DNA of 64,000 bases from the NCBI GenBank assembly GCA_047605205.1, contig JASGGE010000001.1:1-64000 (forward strand). The letters run 5' to 3'. Positions 8,617 through 16,799 of this stretch are shown here, one piece after another. Positions within the stretch are counted from its first letter, which is position 1. Every line of letters starts with the position of its first letter. Source of the stretch: Siphonobacter sp047605205 (GTDB lineage Bacteria; Bacteroidota; Bacteroidia; Cytophagales; Spirosomataceae). Under the pieces are notes generated by a model, which did no database searches, had not been told where the DNA came from, and was given only the letters and a program-made list of their open reading frames with translations. Both the position numbers and the translations under genes were made by a program.

Positions 8617-8932
8617 ATCAAATGACTTTGCATTCTCGCTTTCGTATGCACTTACAATATTCTTTTTATTACCTGCATTGTAAGACTACTTTTACCAAAA
8701 CCACCTCAAAATTTTGATATATAATAGGTTATCAGCCAAACTTTATTAAAAGTACTCTTATTGTCTACTTTTAATAATCCGATATGATTTCTTTCTGTTC
8801 TATATCATCTTTTAAGTAGTGTGTATATACTAAAGCATATTTGATGAATATCACACTTACGTAATACTCTGATAATTAATTATCTATAAAAACAAACAGT
8901 GATAGGATTGTCCAATACAATGCCAAAAACAT

Positions 8933-9390
8933 ACGTGGAATATGTGATAGTTTTGATAGGCTAACTCATTACGTCTAGTTCGTTAAGAGTCAAACTATCA
9001 CATATCCTCTTTACAAATTGTGATAGATTAAATAGTCAAGTCTGGAAAGCATTTTATCAATCTATTAAACAATATAATCAACTGGTTATCAATCAGTTAA
9101 TAAAACAAATTGTGATAGATCTACGTTTTTTTAACGCTGCCTTATTGGTAAGACTTTTTGCAATTTACCATAATACTGATTATCAGGATATTATTAAAAA
9201 AAACTGTGATAGATTAATATTGGGATAGAACAGCAATAAAGAAATACAATAAACATATTGCTGATTTACAGTGTATTACAAAATACAAATTGTGATAGTT
9301 TTAGTCCTAATACCCAAATCAGCTTTAGACTTGGACTGTAGTAAAGGAAGCAAATCCTTGTCTGCTTTCAGACTATACAAATTGTGATAC
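8933..9390 (-). repeat. Phased series of opposite-strand iteron copies, about 90 bp apart
   Basis: Six copies point opposite to the main array: ACGTGGAATATGTGATAG at 8933-8950 (complete), then CAAATTGTGATAG-type copies ending at 9026, 9118, 9212, 9298 and 9390. Steps between their ends are 76, 92, 94, 86 and 92 bp. The copies after the first keep the ATCACA block and the A/T centre but lose the CACG block. The DNA between them is not repeated, so the spacing is not from simple tandem duplication. One forward half-copy overlaps at 8995-9004. Confidence 0.7.
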
Positions 9391-9480
9391 TTCTAAAAAA
9401 CGTTTTCAATTCCAAGGGTTATATATTCTTCACATAATAAAAGCCTAGGAACCAGTATTCTATACCTGATAAAAACAAAA

Positions 9481-9497
9481 CTATCACAAAATGCACG
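9481..9497 (+). repeat. Single forward iteron
   Basis: CTATCACAAAATGCACG keeps both conserved blocks and lies 91 bp after the last opposite-strand copy, continuing the spacing but with reversed orientation. It sits at the left edge of the AT-rich copy-free segment. Confidence 0.65.
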
Positions 9498-9720
9498 CAG
9501 GCAGAGATTTAAATTTAACAACATTCAAAGCCACTATGTTAACTTTTACTAGGATCTTAATCCGATTAATGCGTTTTTTTTACTAAGAAATTTATGTTTT
9601 TCCCTAACATCAGCATGTGTTGAATTATTTCTTATTTTTTTGATTTTATTATATTTCCTCATAAAAATAGCTGTATAACTATCTAATTACCAATTAGTTA
9701 CTCTTCAAAAATCCGTTAAA

Positions 9721-9827
9721 CCATCACAAATACCACGCATAACTATCACATATTACACTCGAAGGTATCACAAAATACACTCATTAATATCACAAATTTC
9801 ACGTCATTCTATCACAAATTTCACGTC
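9721..9827 (+). repeat. Main iteron array: five direct copies at exactly 22 bp
   Basis: The ATCACA core begins at 9723, 9745, 9767, 9789 and 9811, an unbroken 22-bp period, or two helical turns, so all copies face the same side of the helix. The last two copies are nearly identical (ATATCACAAATTTCACGTC and CTATCACAAATTTCACGTC); the first three vary in the CACG/CACT block. The array lies 90-195 bp upstream of the Rep_3 gene, where the initiator is expected to bind cooperatively and open the adjacent AT-rich DNA. Confidence 0.92.
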
Positions 9828-9842
9828 TAGTTCTTATCTTGC

Positions 9843-9872
9843 CTACGTGTTTTTTGTGATAGATGGACGTAG
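9843..9872. promoter_or_regulatory. Inverted iteron at the rep promoter, probable autorepression site
   Basis: An iteron in reverse orientation, ACGTGTTTTTTGTGATAG at 9845-9862, is framed by the inverted repeat CTACGT (9843-9848) and ACGTAG (9867-9872), 46-75 bp before the rep start. In iteron plasmids Rep dimers bind an inverted copy near the promoter to repress rep while monomers bind the direct copies; the same arrangement is inferred here. Confidence 0.6.
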
Positions 9873-9917
9873 CACCGATAATACTCCTAATTGGAACGAC
9901 GCTAGCAAGCTAAAACA

Positions 9918-11354
9918 ATGGCAAAAGAAACGAATCCTGGGTCAAACATTCGAAAGAAAAAAAAGAACAATACGGTCATTCTAATCCGAAAGTCAAATGC
10001 CCTGGTAGAAGCACATTATAAATTCACAATTTGGGAGACTCGGGTTTTTGCCAAAATGGTCTCTATGATTGACTGGAATGATAAAGATTTCAAAGAATAC
10101 AAAATCTTTTTCAGGGAAATCATTAAGGACTTTGGTTTAAGGCGAGATGGAAGAACCTATGATGATCTTAAAGAAGGAGCTCGGGGTCTGATGAGTAAGA
10201 TCATTAAACTAAAAGTGAAAACGGAAGGTATTTACGAAACGCTTGAAACTCCCATTATTGGTGGGATCAAAACACCAGACGACGTGCATAACAAAATTGT
10301 GCAGTCGAAGAGACTTGATGACGGTGTTTACCTAAAGGTTTCTTTTCACCCAGACCTTAAGCCTTTTCTAATCGAGTTAAAAGAACGTTACCTGGTCTAT
10401 GAAATGGCCAATATTCTTGACTTGTCAAGTCCTTATACCGTTCGCATGTATGAGCTTTTGAAGCAGTATGAAAAACTGGGAGAACGCACTATAGAGCTTC
10501 AGGAGCTAAAGGCAATGCTGGGTTTAGATGCTGAATATAAGCTGTATGGACATTTCAGAGACCGTATCCTGGAAAAAGCAAAAGAAGATTTAGCCAAATA
10601 CACAGACATACGCTTTGATTACGAAGGCGTACAGGCGAAAAACTATCCTTATGAGGTTTCCAAAAATCTAAAGGCGAATGCCGTAGTAGCTATTCGCTTC
10701 TACAACATTTCTAAAAATGATATTACCCGAACCAGTTCTCTTTTGAAATTACCAAAATTAGAACGGAAGACAGAACCGCAAACGATTGAGATAACAGATC
10801 CCTTCGATGAAATTTATTCCCTGGTAAAAACATACGTTAGCGAACAAACTGTACGGCAATGGCTTGAGAAAGCATCCATTGAACACATTAAATCATGTAT
10901 ACAGCTTGCCATTAAGCAATCGAAGAAAAAAAATTCGTCCATTCAGAATATGGGGGGCTATTTAAACACTCTCATTTCATCTCCGCCACTTTTCACACCC
11001 GTTTCTTTGCAGGCTCAAGAAAAAATAGTGGATAGAAAAGAAAAGGAACGGAAATATAAAGAGCAGGAATTAGATCAACTCAAAAACCAGTGGTATGAGA
11101 GGCAATATGAGGTAATTAAAGACTTTCTTTCCATTCGAGCTGGTTTACGCAAAGAACTCTTCGAGCAAGTTAAGAAAGATGTTCCCTTTTCGTTTGATCC
11201 CAAACTAACAGAAGAACAGAATTACAAGCAACGGATGCTATTTTCAACTGCCGTATGGGAACTTGCCAGACCTTATTGTGAGGAAGAACTTGCTGTGATT
11301 GAACGACAGTTTTTGCCTAAAGTAAATCAGCTGGAAAAAGAACTTCAGTTTTAG
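9918..11354 (+). CDS. rep: Rep_3-family replication initiator
   Basis: 478 residues. The first 260 or so match the Rep_3/RepB initiator fold of two winged helices: a basic start (IRKKKKNN), VILIRKSNALVEAHYKFTIW, FREIIKDFGL, FLIELKERYLVYEMANILDLSSPYTVRMYELLKQYE, and IELQELKAMLGL leading to KEDLAKYTDIRFDYE. It should bind the iterons directly upstream and start replication. The family is usually 250-350 residues; the extra C-terminal part (about 290-478) carries the DEIYSLVKTYVSEQTVRQWL and IKQSKKKNSSIQNMGGYLNT segment seen in Bacteroidota plasmid initiators, then a charged, probably coiled-coil tail from about 370. It is monocistronic, with its own terminator 150 bp downstream. Divergent parAB supports a stable low-copy replicon. 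Confidence 0.9.
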   Translation: MAKETNPGSNIRKKKKNNTVILIRKSNALVEAHYKFTIWETRVFAKMVSMIDWNDKDFKEYKIFFREIIKDFGLRRDGRTYDDLKEGARGLMSKIIKLKVKTEGIYETLETPIIGGIKTPDDVHNKIVQSKRLDDGVYLKVSFHPDLKPFLIELKERYLVYEMANILDLSSPYTVRMYELLKQYEKLGERTIELQELKAMLGLDAEYKLYGHFRDRILEKAKEDLAKYTDIRFDYEGVQAKNYPYEVSKNLKANAVVAIRFYNISKNDITRTSSLLKLPKLERKTEPQTIEITDPFDEIYSLVKTYVSEQTVRQWLEKASIEHIKSCIQLAIKQSKKKNSSIQNMGGYLNTLISSPPLFTPVSLQAQEKIVDRKEKERKYKEQELDQLKNQWYERQYEVIKDFLSIRAGLRKELFEQVKKDVPFSFDPKLTEEQNYKQRMLFSTAVWELARPYCEEELAVIERQFLPKVNQLEKELQF

Positions 11355-11503
11355 ATATAATAGCAATTGATTAAATGCTAATATGATTGATATAGATTAA
11401 TAATGCCTTGCGTCAGTCTTTATAATACCTGGTAATTTAGTATAAAGCACGAACTCCGACATTAGCGAACGTTTTGACTTTTAGGAGTGTTTTGATAAAC
11501 AAC

Positions 11504-11532
11504 AAACCCCATCTGGCCTCCAGATGGGGTTT
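11504..11532 (+). terminator. Terminator downstream of rep
   Basis: Inverted repeat AAACCCCATCTGG - CCT - CCAGATGGGGTTT, 13-bp perfect arms and a 3-base loop followed by one further T and an A-rich run. It ends the rightward rep transcript and sits between it and the convergent kinase gene. Confidence 0.85.
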
Positions 11533-11649
11533 TAAAAAATAAATGTTTACAATACCTTTAAATTTAAGAGGGCTAGGGATGAACTCCTAGGTTTTTGGCA
11601 GTTATATTAATGCAATACATTCATTAAGAGAAAGTTGTGTTCAATATTA

Positions 11650-12549
11650 CTATTCTGGATATATTTTCGAACGAACTGTTTCCTGAGAAAGTACTTGACT
11701 TACGCCGGTTGGTCCTGCGGTATAAGGACCAGCGTGCTCCAGCTTAAGCGTTGCCATGGCCGCTCCAAACTCTCCTGCTTGCTGAATAGAGGCTCCCTGA
11801 ACGCGTTGAAACAAGTAACCAGCCATGTATGTATCGCCACAGCCAGTTGCATCAACAACCGCCACAGGTTCAAAGGCCGGAATCAGATGAAAATCTCCGC
11901 CAGTGTAAACCAATGAGCCTTTACTCCCTAATGTAATGATTACTTCTTCAACCCCCCAATCTGCCAGATAACGTGCTCCTTGCTTCACATCTGCCTGACC
12001 TGTAATGACTTCCATTTCTAATTCATTAGCCTTTAGAATTGAAATATGGGGGAGCAGGCTTTTTTTATCCACCCAATCACGATAATGTACTTTTTTATTG
12101 TGTACATAACGTAAATACCCCTGAATGTCCAGAGATAATCTACCGTGTTTAGACAGCGATAAAACCAGATCATTCGAAAAATCGTCAGCTAATAATGGCC
12201 CTAAATGGAAGATTTTTGCCTGGATAGCAGGCATTAACTCCACTGTGAAAGGGTCGGCTGTGTAATGAACATTCTGATCCCGATGATCTTGATTGCTCAT
12301 GTAAATATTCTCGAAGTAAACCGTATGGCGGCTAGGAAGTGCAAATACCTTTTGCTGGTCCTGTTCTCTGATATCTGTAACAATGTATTGCTCTGTTTCG
12401 GCTACGGCCGTAACGAGTGCATAGGCAATATCAAATTGACGAAGTGCTTTAGAAAAATAAAAGGACGTACCCCCGGGCATATACCTGACCGCCTGATCAG
12501 TCACTACTTTATCCAGGGTAATGTGTCCAATGGTACAAATGTCGTACAT
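11650..12549 (-). CDS. PfkB-family carbohydrate kinase
   Basis: 299 residues from the ATG at 12549 (MYDICTIGHITLD, the usual first strand of ribokinase-like folds); an in-frame TTG at 12582 is rejected. Visible features are the GG-T/S substrate-site turn MPGGTSFYFSKAL (about 24-36), HLGPLLADDF, SLDIQGYLR, LKANELEME (173-181), VIITLGSKGSLVY and the catalytic signature VVDATGCGDTYMAGYL, with Asp239 as base. The fold phosphorylates sugars or nucleosides with ATP. The substrate cannot be named: there is no sugar-specific neighbour, and the DATGCGD variant (Cys in place of Ala) is not diagnostic. It converges on rep and has over 1 kb of gene-free DNA upstream. Confidence 0.85.
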   Translation of the reverse strand: MYDICTIGHITLDKVVTDQAVRYMPGGTSFYFSKALRQFDIAYALVTAVAETEQYIVTDIREQDQQKVFALPSRHTVYFENIYMSNQDHRDQNVHYTADPFTVELMPAIQAKIFHLGPLLADDFSNDLVLSLSKHGRLSLDIQGYLRYVHNKKVHYRDWVDKKSLLPHISILKANELEMEVITGQADVKQGARYLADWGVEEVIITLGSKGSLVYTGGDFHLIPAFEPVAVVDATGCGDTYMAGYLFQRVQGASIQQAGEFGAAMATLKLEHAGPYTAGPTGVSQVLSQETVRSKIYPE

Positions 12550-13731
12550 GGAGGAAGCCTTTAAGGGCGGTAAACGAAACAAGTAAAAAACGGCAAGTTA
12601 CGGCGAAGAAATTCAGAGTCCAATTAATACTTGTTTCCCTTTTAAACGGAATAACCGATGACGCTTTACAAAAAAGCGAAATAAGGGCTTACATAGCCTT
12701 TTCAATGGCACCTCAGTATAAACTTATATTCCTCCAAAGGATCCGTTAGCTGAAGCGATTATGTAAGTATGCTCCCGGAAGGCGAGCCATATCCATACGC
12801 GGGTAGTCGCCTTATGTGATGTTAATGATACCGTTTAATCGGATTAGGTTTTTTAAGTATCATGATGAGCAGCATTTTGCTAATTTTACTGCTTATCGGA
12901 AGAAAAGAAGCGAATAAAGATAAAATCTGAAATAAAGCACCTATTTTAAAAGGAAGCTATGGCAGGAATGGTCGCTTTTTTAACGGAATTCATCGTTGAG
13001 TGGAGGAGCATCAACGAATTTGCTCTTATTTTTTGGTTCTTTTTGTGTCTTAGAATAAAGAAAGTTTTGTTAAGGGTAATTAAAAATCGTTCGTTTGATA
13101 AGCGAACGATTTTTTGTTTCATCTATGACTTTATAATGAGAGTACTAATAAAAAAAACCGCCTTCCAACTAGAAAGCGGTTTTGTTGTTATTCCACCTAA
13201 CCTAACACCTGAACGGTGTGGTATCCAGTACAAATGTAATAACCAAAATGGTAATGTCAAATTTTTATACAAAAAAATGCATCATATTATTCGTTTGAGT
13301 AAGGTAATTATTTAGATTCGAGAGGGTTAGGGGTATCTGGTTTGGTCACAAATTTCGGCAAGCTTACTTTTAAAATGCATACACACTGGTAGAGTAGGGG
13401 ATAGGCATGGTTACACAATCTTAGCTTCTTAATGTATCCATCTACAAATCGCAATCCAATAACAATCGGCATAGTAATTCCTTTTAGGCGGTCGTTTTAA
13501 GTAATACGTGCCGATAAAGTATTCTTTTATTCCAACAGGCATTAGATAAGTAGGGGAAGTCCTTCGAACCCATAGATCTTCAATAACTTTTTTAACGAAG
13601 AAGAATATTTTTATCTATTGAGACCGTTCATTAATTGAAAAAGTATTCATTAATTGAAAAAAATAGGCAGGTCTGGTTCATTTTTTTTAGAAATTAACAC
13701 GTAGATCAACCCTACTGAAGTAGGTAAACGA
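12550..13731. other. 1.2-kb gene-free interval with two terminator-like hairpins
   Basis: No reading frame here looks coding. Two hairpins with T-runs follow one another: 13082-13115 (AAAAATCGTTCG / CGAACGATTTTT arms, 9-base loop) and 13154-13183 (AAAACCGCCTT / AAAGCGGTTTT, one mismatch). They end nothing visible, so an unannotated small RNA starting around 12840-13000 is possible. At the right end the 16-mer TTCATTAATTGAAAAA occurs twice, at 13627-13642 and 13646-13661, 19 bp apart, about 70 bp before the lipoprotein gene. Confidence 0.5.
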
Positions 13732-14133
13732 ATGAAACAGACCCTGTATTTTGCCACCTTTATGGTCGTACTGCACGTCATGACGTCGTGTAGCTCAAAA
13801 ATGACTTTTGGTACCTCCGTTACTGTTCCCTCTGCGAGTGGAACCGTTACGTTTAAAACGGATAAAAACAAAAACTACATCATGGATGTCAATGTCCGAA
13901 ATTTGGCCCCTCCTAAAAACCTGACTCCTTCTAAAAACACCTATTTGGTATGGATGGAATCAGATGAAAAAGGCCTTCAGAAGTTAGGTCAGTTGTTGCC
14001 ATCCGGGAAAATGCTAAAAGGAAATTTAAAGGCTACGTCCGTTGAAAAACCTAAATTAGTGTTTATTACTGCTGAGGATTACGTAGATGCCTTAACGCCG
14101 GAAGGTACTGTTATTTTAACTACCCGGAAATAG
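13732..14133 (+). CDS. Small lipoprotein, anti-sigma-K-C-terminal-like
   Basis: 133 residues. The signal sequence ends in VLHVMTSCSSK, a plausible lipobox with Cys20. The mature part is a single beta-rich domain with VTFKTDKNKNYIMDVNVRNLAPPKNL, TYLVWMESDEKGLQKLGQL and VFITAEDY. The YLVWMES-D-LGQL pattern recalls the C-terminal domain of RskA/anti-sigma-K proteins, but there is no transmembrane helix or sigma-binding part here, so this is only a structural resemblance. No function is assigned. A pair of T-run hairpins directly follows, and a short direct repeat lies upstream. Confidence 0.7.
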   Translation: MKQTLYFATFMVVLHVMTSCSSKMTFGTSVTVPSASGTVTFKTDKNKNYIMDVNVRNLAPPKNLTPSKNTYLVWMESDEKGLQKLGQLLPSGKMLKGNLKATSVEKPKLVFITAEDYVDALTPEGTVILTTRK

Positions 14134-14203
14134 AAATGGGAGCTTCTAGAAGCTCCCATTTCCTTTATGCAAAAGCCAGAATTCTAATAGAATCCTGGCT
14201 TTT
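14133..14203. terminator. Two adjacent terminators between convergent genes
   Basis: The first is a perfect 30-bp palindrome without a loop (14133-14162; GAAATGGGAGCTTCT and its complement). The second, 14171-14203, pairs AAAAGCCAG with CTGGCTTTT around ATTCTAATAGAAT and ends in a T-run. Together they serve the rightward lipoprotein gene and the leftward secreted-protein gene. Confidence 0.8.
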
Positions 14204-14312
14204 TGTGTTTTACGTTAGGTGTTGCAAGTGGTTATTTTCAAAGGATTTCTTTTTCAGGAGATCGCATAGATTCTCACTAGTTTCGTGCAACTTGCCCTGT
14301 GTGCATTGCCGA

Positions 14313-14678
14313 TTAGTTGCGAGCTAATACCATCCGGCTAGTCTGAGTAGCTAATTCAAACGTTTTACTGAAATGCTCAGCACCACCCGTTACTTCCAGT
14401 GTATATTTACCATCAGCCAAAGTAGACAGGTCAAATAAACGCAGGTAGTTGGCGTTTGTAGTCGTTTCGGTAAACAAAGCCAGGTTTTCTTTGTCCTTAA
14501 TGACAACCGTTAGTTTTTGTTTGTCTGGGTTTTGAAACGTTAGTTGAAAACGCAGATTGACATCCTGAGCTACTTGAGCGTTTAAGGTATTGCTTTTAAC
14601 AGGTTCTGAAGTGGCTGAAGCTGAAAAAGTACTAAATGTAATAAGAGAAATGGCCAGAACTGAAAGAATCTTTTTCAT
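14313..14678 (-). CDS. Small secreted beta-sandwich protein of unknown function
   Basis: 121 residues from the ATG at 14678 (MKKILSVLAISLITFSTFSASA), a Sec signal peptide cut near residue 22. The mature domain, with LRFQLTFQNPDKQKLTVVIKD, TTTNANYLRLFDLSTLADGKYTLEVTGGAEHFSKTFEL, has the layout of short Bacteroidota secreted proteins resembling type IX sorting or DUF3244 tails (a D-L-S-x-L-x-D-G-x-Y-x-L-x-V core). It ends RMVLARN without a longer partner domain. Role unknown. Upstream is about 400 bp of very AT-rich DNA. Confidence 0.7.
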   Translation of the reverse strand: MKKILSVLAISLITFSTFSASATSEPVKSNTLNAQVAQDVNLRFQLTFQNPDKQKLTVVIKDKENLALFTETTTNANYLRLFDLSTLADGKYTLEVTGGAEHFSKTFELATQTSRMVLARN

Positions 14679-15027
14679 GATTAATATGTGTTTTCTGAAT
14701 GGGAAAAATGCAAAACAATAAATCAACTATTAAACAAAAATTTGCTGTTGATTTGATGATGCAAATGTATATATTATCTGAATATGAGTCAATTATGTTT
14801 TTGATGAATTATGAAAATTCATTTGAGGATGATATGATAATATTTGAAAAATACAATACATGGCAATAAAGTACAGCAAGTTGTTTAAAAAATACAATGT
14901 TTTTTGATTCAGGGAAAAATCCTATTGTTTAAATAATCTGAAAGGATCATACCACCTGCTTTATGATTGATTTTCAAGATGATACAGTAAAGAGGCGAGG
15001 TAGATCTAACAGAGAAAACCATATAAA
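14679..15027. other. AT-rich gene-free interval
   Basis: About 350 bp, strongly AT-rich, with no recognisable coding content. It contains the promoter side of the small secreted protein and nothing else I can support. Confidence 0.4.
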
Positions 15028-15058
15028 AAAAAAGAACCCCCTAAGAGGGAGTCTTTTC
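15028..15058 (-). terminator. Terminator of the Calx-beta lipoprotein gene
   Basis: On the minus strand, AAAAGACTCCCT pairs imperfectly with GGGGGTTCTTTT and is followed by a run of nine T. It lies 45 bp beyond the stop codon at 15102. Confidence 0.6.
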
Positions 15059-15101
15059 TAAACTTCATTTTTCACTGGAAAATAATGGCGGTATAATCAA
15101 G

Positions 15102-16004
15102 TTATAGAGTCTTGGCGGCTTTACTTACTTTCAGAATCTGAACGGTTTTATTCCCAACTTTCTTTGAAAGAACACTTTGGCTCTGGGCACTCCAGGTATA
15201 TGTTGATCCTGATTTGACAAGTGGTTGAGTGGCATAGGTGTAATAGCCGACTTCTGAGCTGCTAAATGAACCGCTGAGGCTTTCATCCGTATACCCGCCC
15301 CCATTAACATTGGCTGAAAAAGTGACAGCCCGACTACCACTGTAGTAGACAATTACAATATAATAATCCCCATCAACGGCGGTTGTTGGCAAACTAATGG
15401 ACTGAAATCCTGTTTCGTTTTCGCTGGCTAAGGAGTTTGTTTGATCAGTGCCAGTAATATTGCCGTCAGTGTCAAATTCCACGCCGGTCATTAAATATAA
15501 ATCCATTTCTACCTTAGAGCCTGCATCCCAGGTTAAGTCTACCTGCATCCCGCTTGTAGGGGCCGTGTCATTGTCGGTAATGGTAATAGTACTGGTTAAA
15601 TCAAGGGAATTGCTACTTAATGTTGCTGCTGAGCTAACGCTTTTTAACGTTACAACCAAGCTTTTACTGCTTTCAATTGCATTATCATCAATAATAGTAA
15701 AGACGAGGTTAGTGGAAGTGGTTCCTTTGGGAATGGTTAGCGTAGAATCGGTAGTGGCGGATACCGTATAATCCCCATTAAGAACAGCTGTTCCACTAAC
15801 GGAAAATTGAAGAACAACATCGGAGGTAGTTGCCGTTCCTAAATCAAGGGCTACTGAAACCTGCCCATCGGCTTCAGTTGCCGTTTTGGAAAGCTCCGTA
15901 AATTGAACCGTAGATGAGCTCGTTTCTTCATCTTTTTTACAGGAAGACAGACCTGCAAGACCGAGTATAGCTGTGTAGAATAATAGCTTTGAATAAAATT
16001 TCAT
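15102..16004 (-). CDS. Calx-beta-domain lipoprotein
   Basis: 300 residues. Lipoprotein signal with the lipid Cys in LAGLSSCKKDEE (Cys22), as in many Bacteroidota surface lipoproteins. Residues about 33-150 form a Calx-beta repeat (VQFTELSKTATEADGQVSVAL, then GTAVLNGDYT, FTIIDDNAIESSKSLVVTL and ITITDNDTAP), a Ca-binding adhesion-type beta-sandwich. Residues 155-280 form a second beta-rich region with MQVDLTWDAGSKVEMDLYLM that resembles YfaP/DUF2135-type pre-peptidase folds. Probably outer-membrane anchored and surface exposed. Monocistronic, no functional partner visible. Confidence 0.75.
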   Translation of the reverse strand: MKFYSKLLFYTAILGLAGLSSCKKDEETSSSTVQFTELSKTATEADGQVSVALDLGTATTSDVVLQFSVSGTAVLNGDYTVSATTDSTLTIPKGTTSTNLVFTIIDDNAIESSKSLVVTLKSVSSAATLSSNSLDLTSTITITDNDTAPTSGMQVDLTWDAGSKVEMDLYLMTGVEFDTDGNITGTDQTNSLASENETGFQSISLPTTAVDGDYYIVIVYYSGSRAVTFSANVNGGGYTDESLSGSFSSSEVGYYTYATQPLVKSGSTYTWSAQSQSVLSKKVGNKTVQILKVSKAAKTL

Positions 16005-16369
16005 AATACACTTCAGGAATAAGTAATTGATTTGATGTCAAATCCAAAACGTGTGCCCATAGAGATTATGCAGAGCTGTAGATGGAGAGCCCATAAGTTT
16101 CTGTCAAGTTCCTATATTTATCTACCTTAGTCTAAAAGTCCCGGTTTTCATACCAGTCGTTTTTAGCTATTGAACAAGCTATACCAAAGAAAGTAGTTTA
16201 CTGTTTTTTACTTTCGGCTGTATGGCTAATACCCCTAAAGCGGGAGCAGGAAAAGAACATAAAACAACCAGCCAGAGAAGCAAAAAGTGTTAATTAACAG
16301 GCATAAGCTGAATAGAAAGAGCCTTCAATAAAAAACGAAACGGGGTACTATGCTTAAATACTCCCACTC
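16005..16369. other. Gene-free interval upstream of the Calx-beta gene
   Basis: Promoter region of the leftward lipoprotein gene, followed by DNA without open frames. It probably includes more decayed transporter sequence that can no longer be recognised. Confidence 0.3.
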
Positions 16370-16560
16370 GGGGGCAGCCTGACTGACAATAAGGGTTGAA
16401 AACTGCGGAGAATCGCTGGCTATGACCATTCCCCAGATGAAGAGCAAACCAGAACGGTTAGAATACAAATCCCCAAAGACATTAAAAAACATCTGGCTAT
16501 GTAGGCACTCCCTAATCGAAGAGCCAATGTACTAACGGTAATAAGCAAGGTATGATAGGG
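16370..16560 (-). pseudogene. Remnant of an MFS transporter
   Basis: On the minus strand, 16471-16370 reads DLYSNR, then LLFIWGMVIASDSPQFSTL and IVSQAAP. The IASDSPQFSTLV...APP block is a strong signature of one MFS family, where it is followed by the GTALTIVNCIGFAI segment; here the frame breaks straight after. In another frame just upstream, about 16500-16441, IARCFLMSLGICILTVLVC looks like the preceding membrane helix, so there is at least one frameshift. Stops interrupt everything further upstream. The rest of the roughly 400-residue protein is gone. Confidence 0.6.
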
Positions 16561-16799
16561 GATGTGTTCGCTAATACCACGGATCAGGTGCGGAAAGGCA
16601 GTTCCTGCTATCAGAGCGAAGTCCCCTCAAACTGGGCCATCACAGCAATGACTAAGGGGATATTAATCTTCAAGAACATACCAAAAGCTAAGCCTCTTAT
16701 GGCAGAGGTCTTCATCCAGATAAAAAGGAAAGTAAATCTGTTATTTTATCCAGTTAGAAACAACGTTGAAAGGCAAAATTCAATACCTGATCCAGGCCA

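Larger units (their letters stand above)
8488..9917. other. Candidate replication origin (oriV)
   Basis: A 1.43-kb gene-free, very AT-rich stretch between divergent parA and rep. It holds at least fourteen copies or half-copies of one element, consensus near CTATCACAAATTTCACGTC, in both orientations, listed as separate repeats. The segment 9538-9720 has no copies and includes long A/T runs; it is the best candidate for the strand-opening region next to the five ordered iterons. I did not find a clear DnaA box. Iterons beside a Rep_3 initiator gene are the standard plan of theta-replicating iteron plasmids. Confidence 0.8.

Noticed and set aside
8933..9827. CRISPR array
   Set aside because: Repeats are short (about 18 bp), occur on both strands, and show no uniform spacer architecture or cas genes; they are iterons.
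11650..12549. Xylulokinase partner for xylA
   Set aside because: It is a PfkB-fold kinase with a DATGCGD motif; xylulokinases are FGGY-family proteins of a different fold and about 500 residues.
12959..13315. 118-codon plus-strand ORF
   Set aside because: It runs straight through two T-run hairpins, has no recognisable motif and an improbable composition; the DNA is better explained as non-coding.
14136..14327. 63-codon plus-strand ORF
   Set aside because: It consists of the two terminator palindromes downstream of the small lipoprotein gene.
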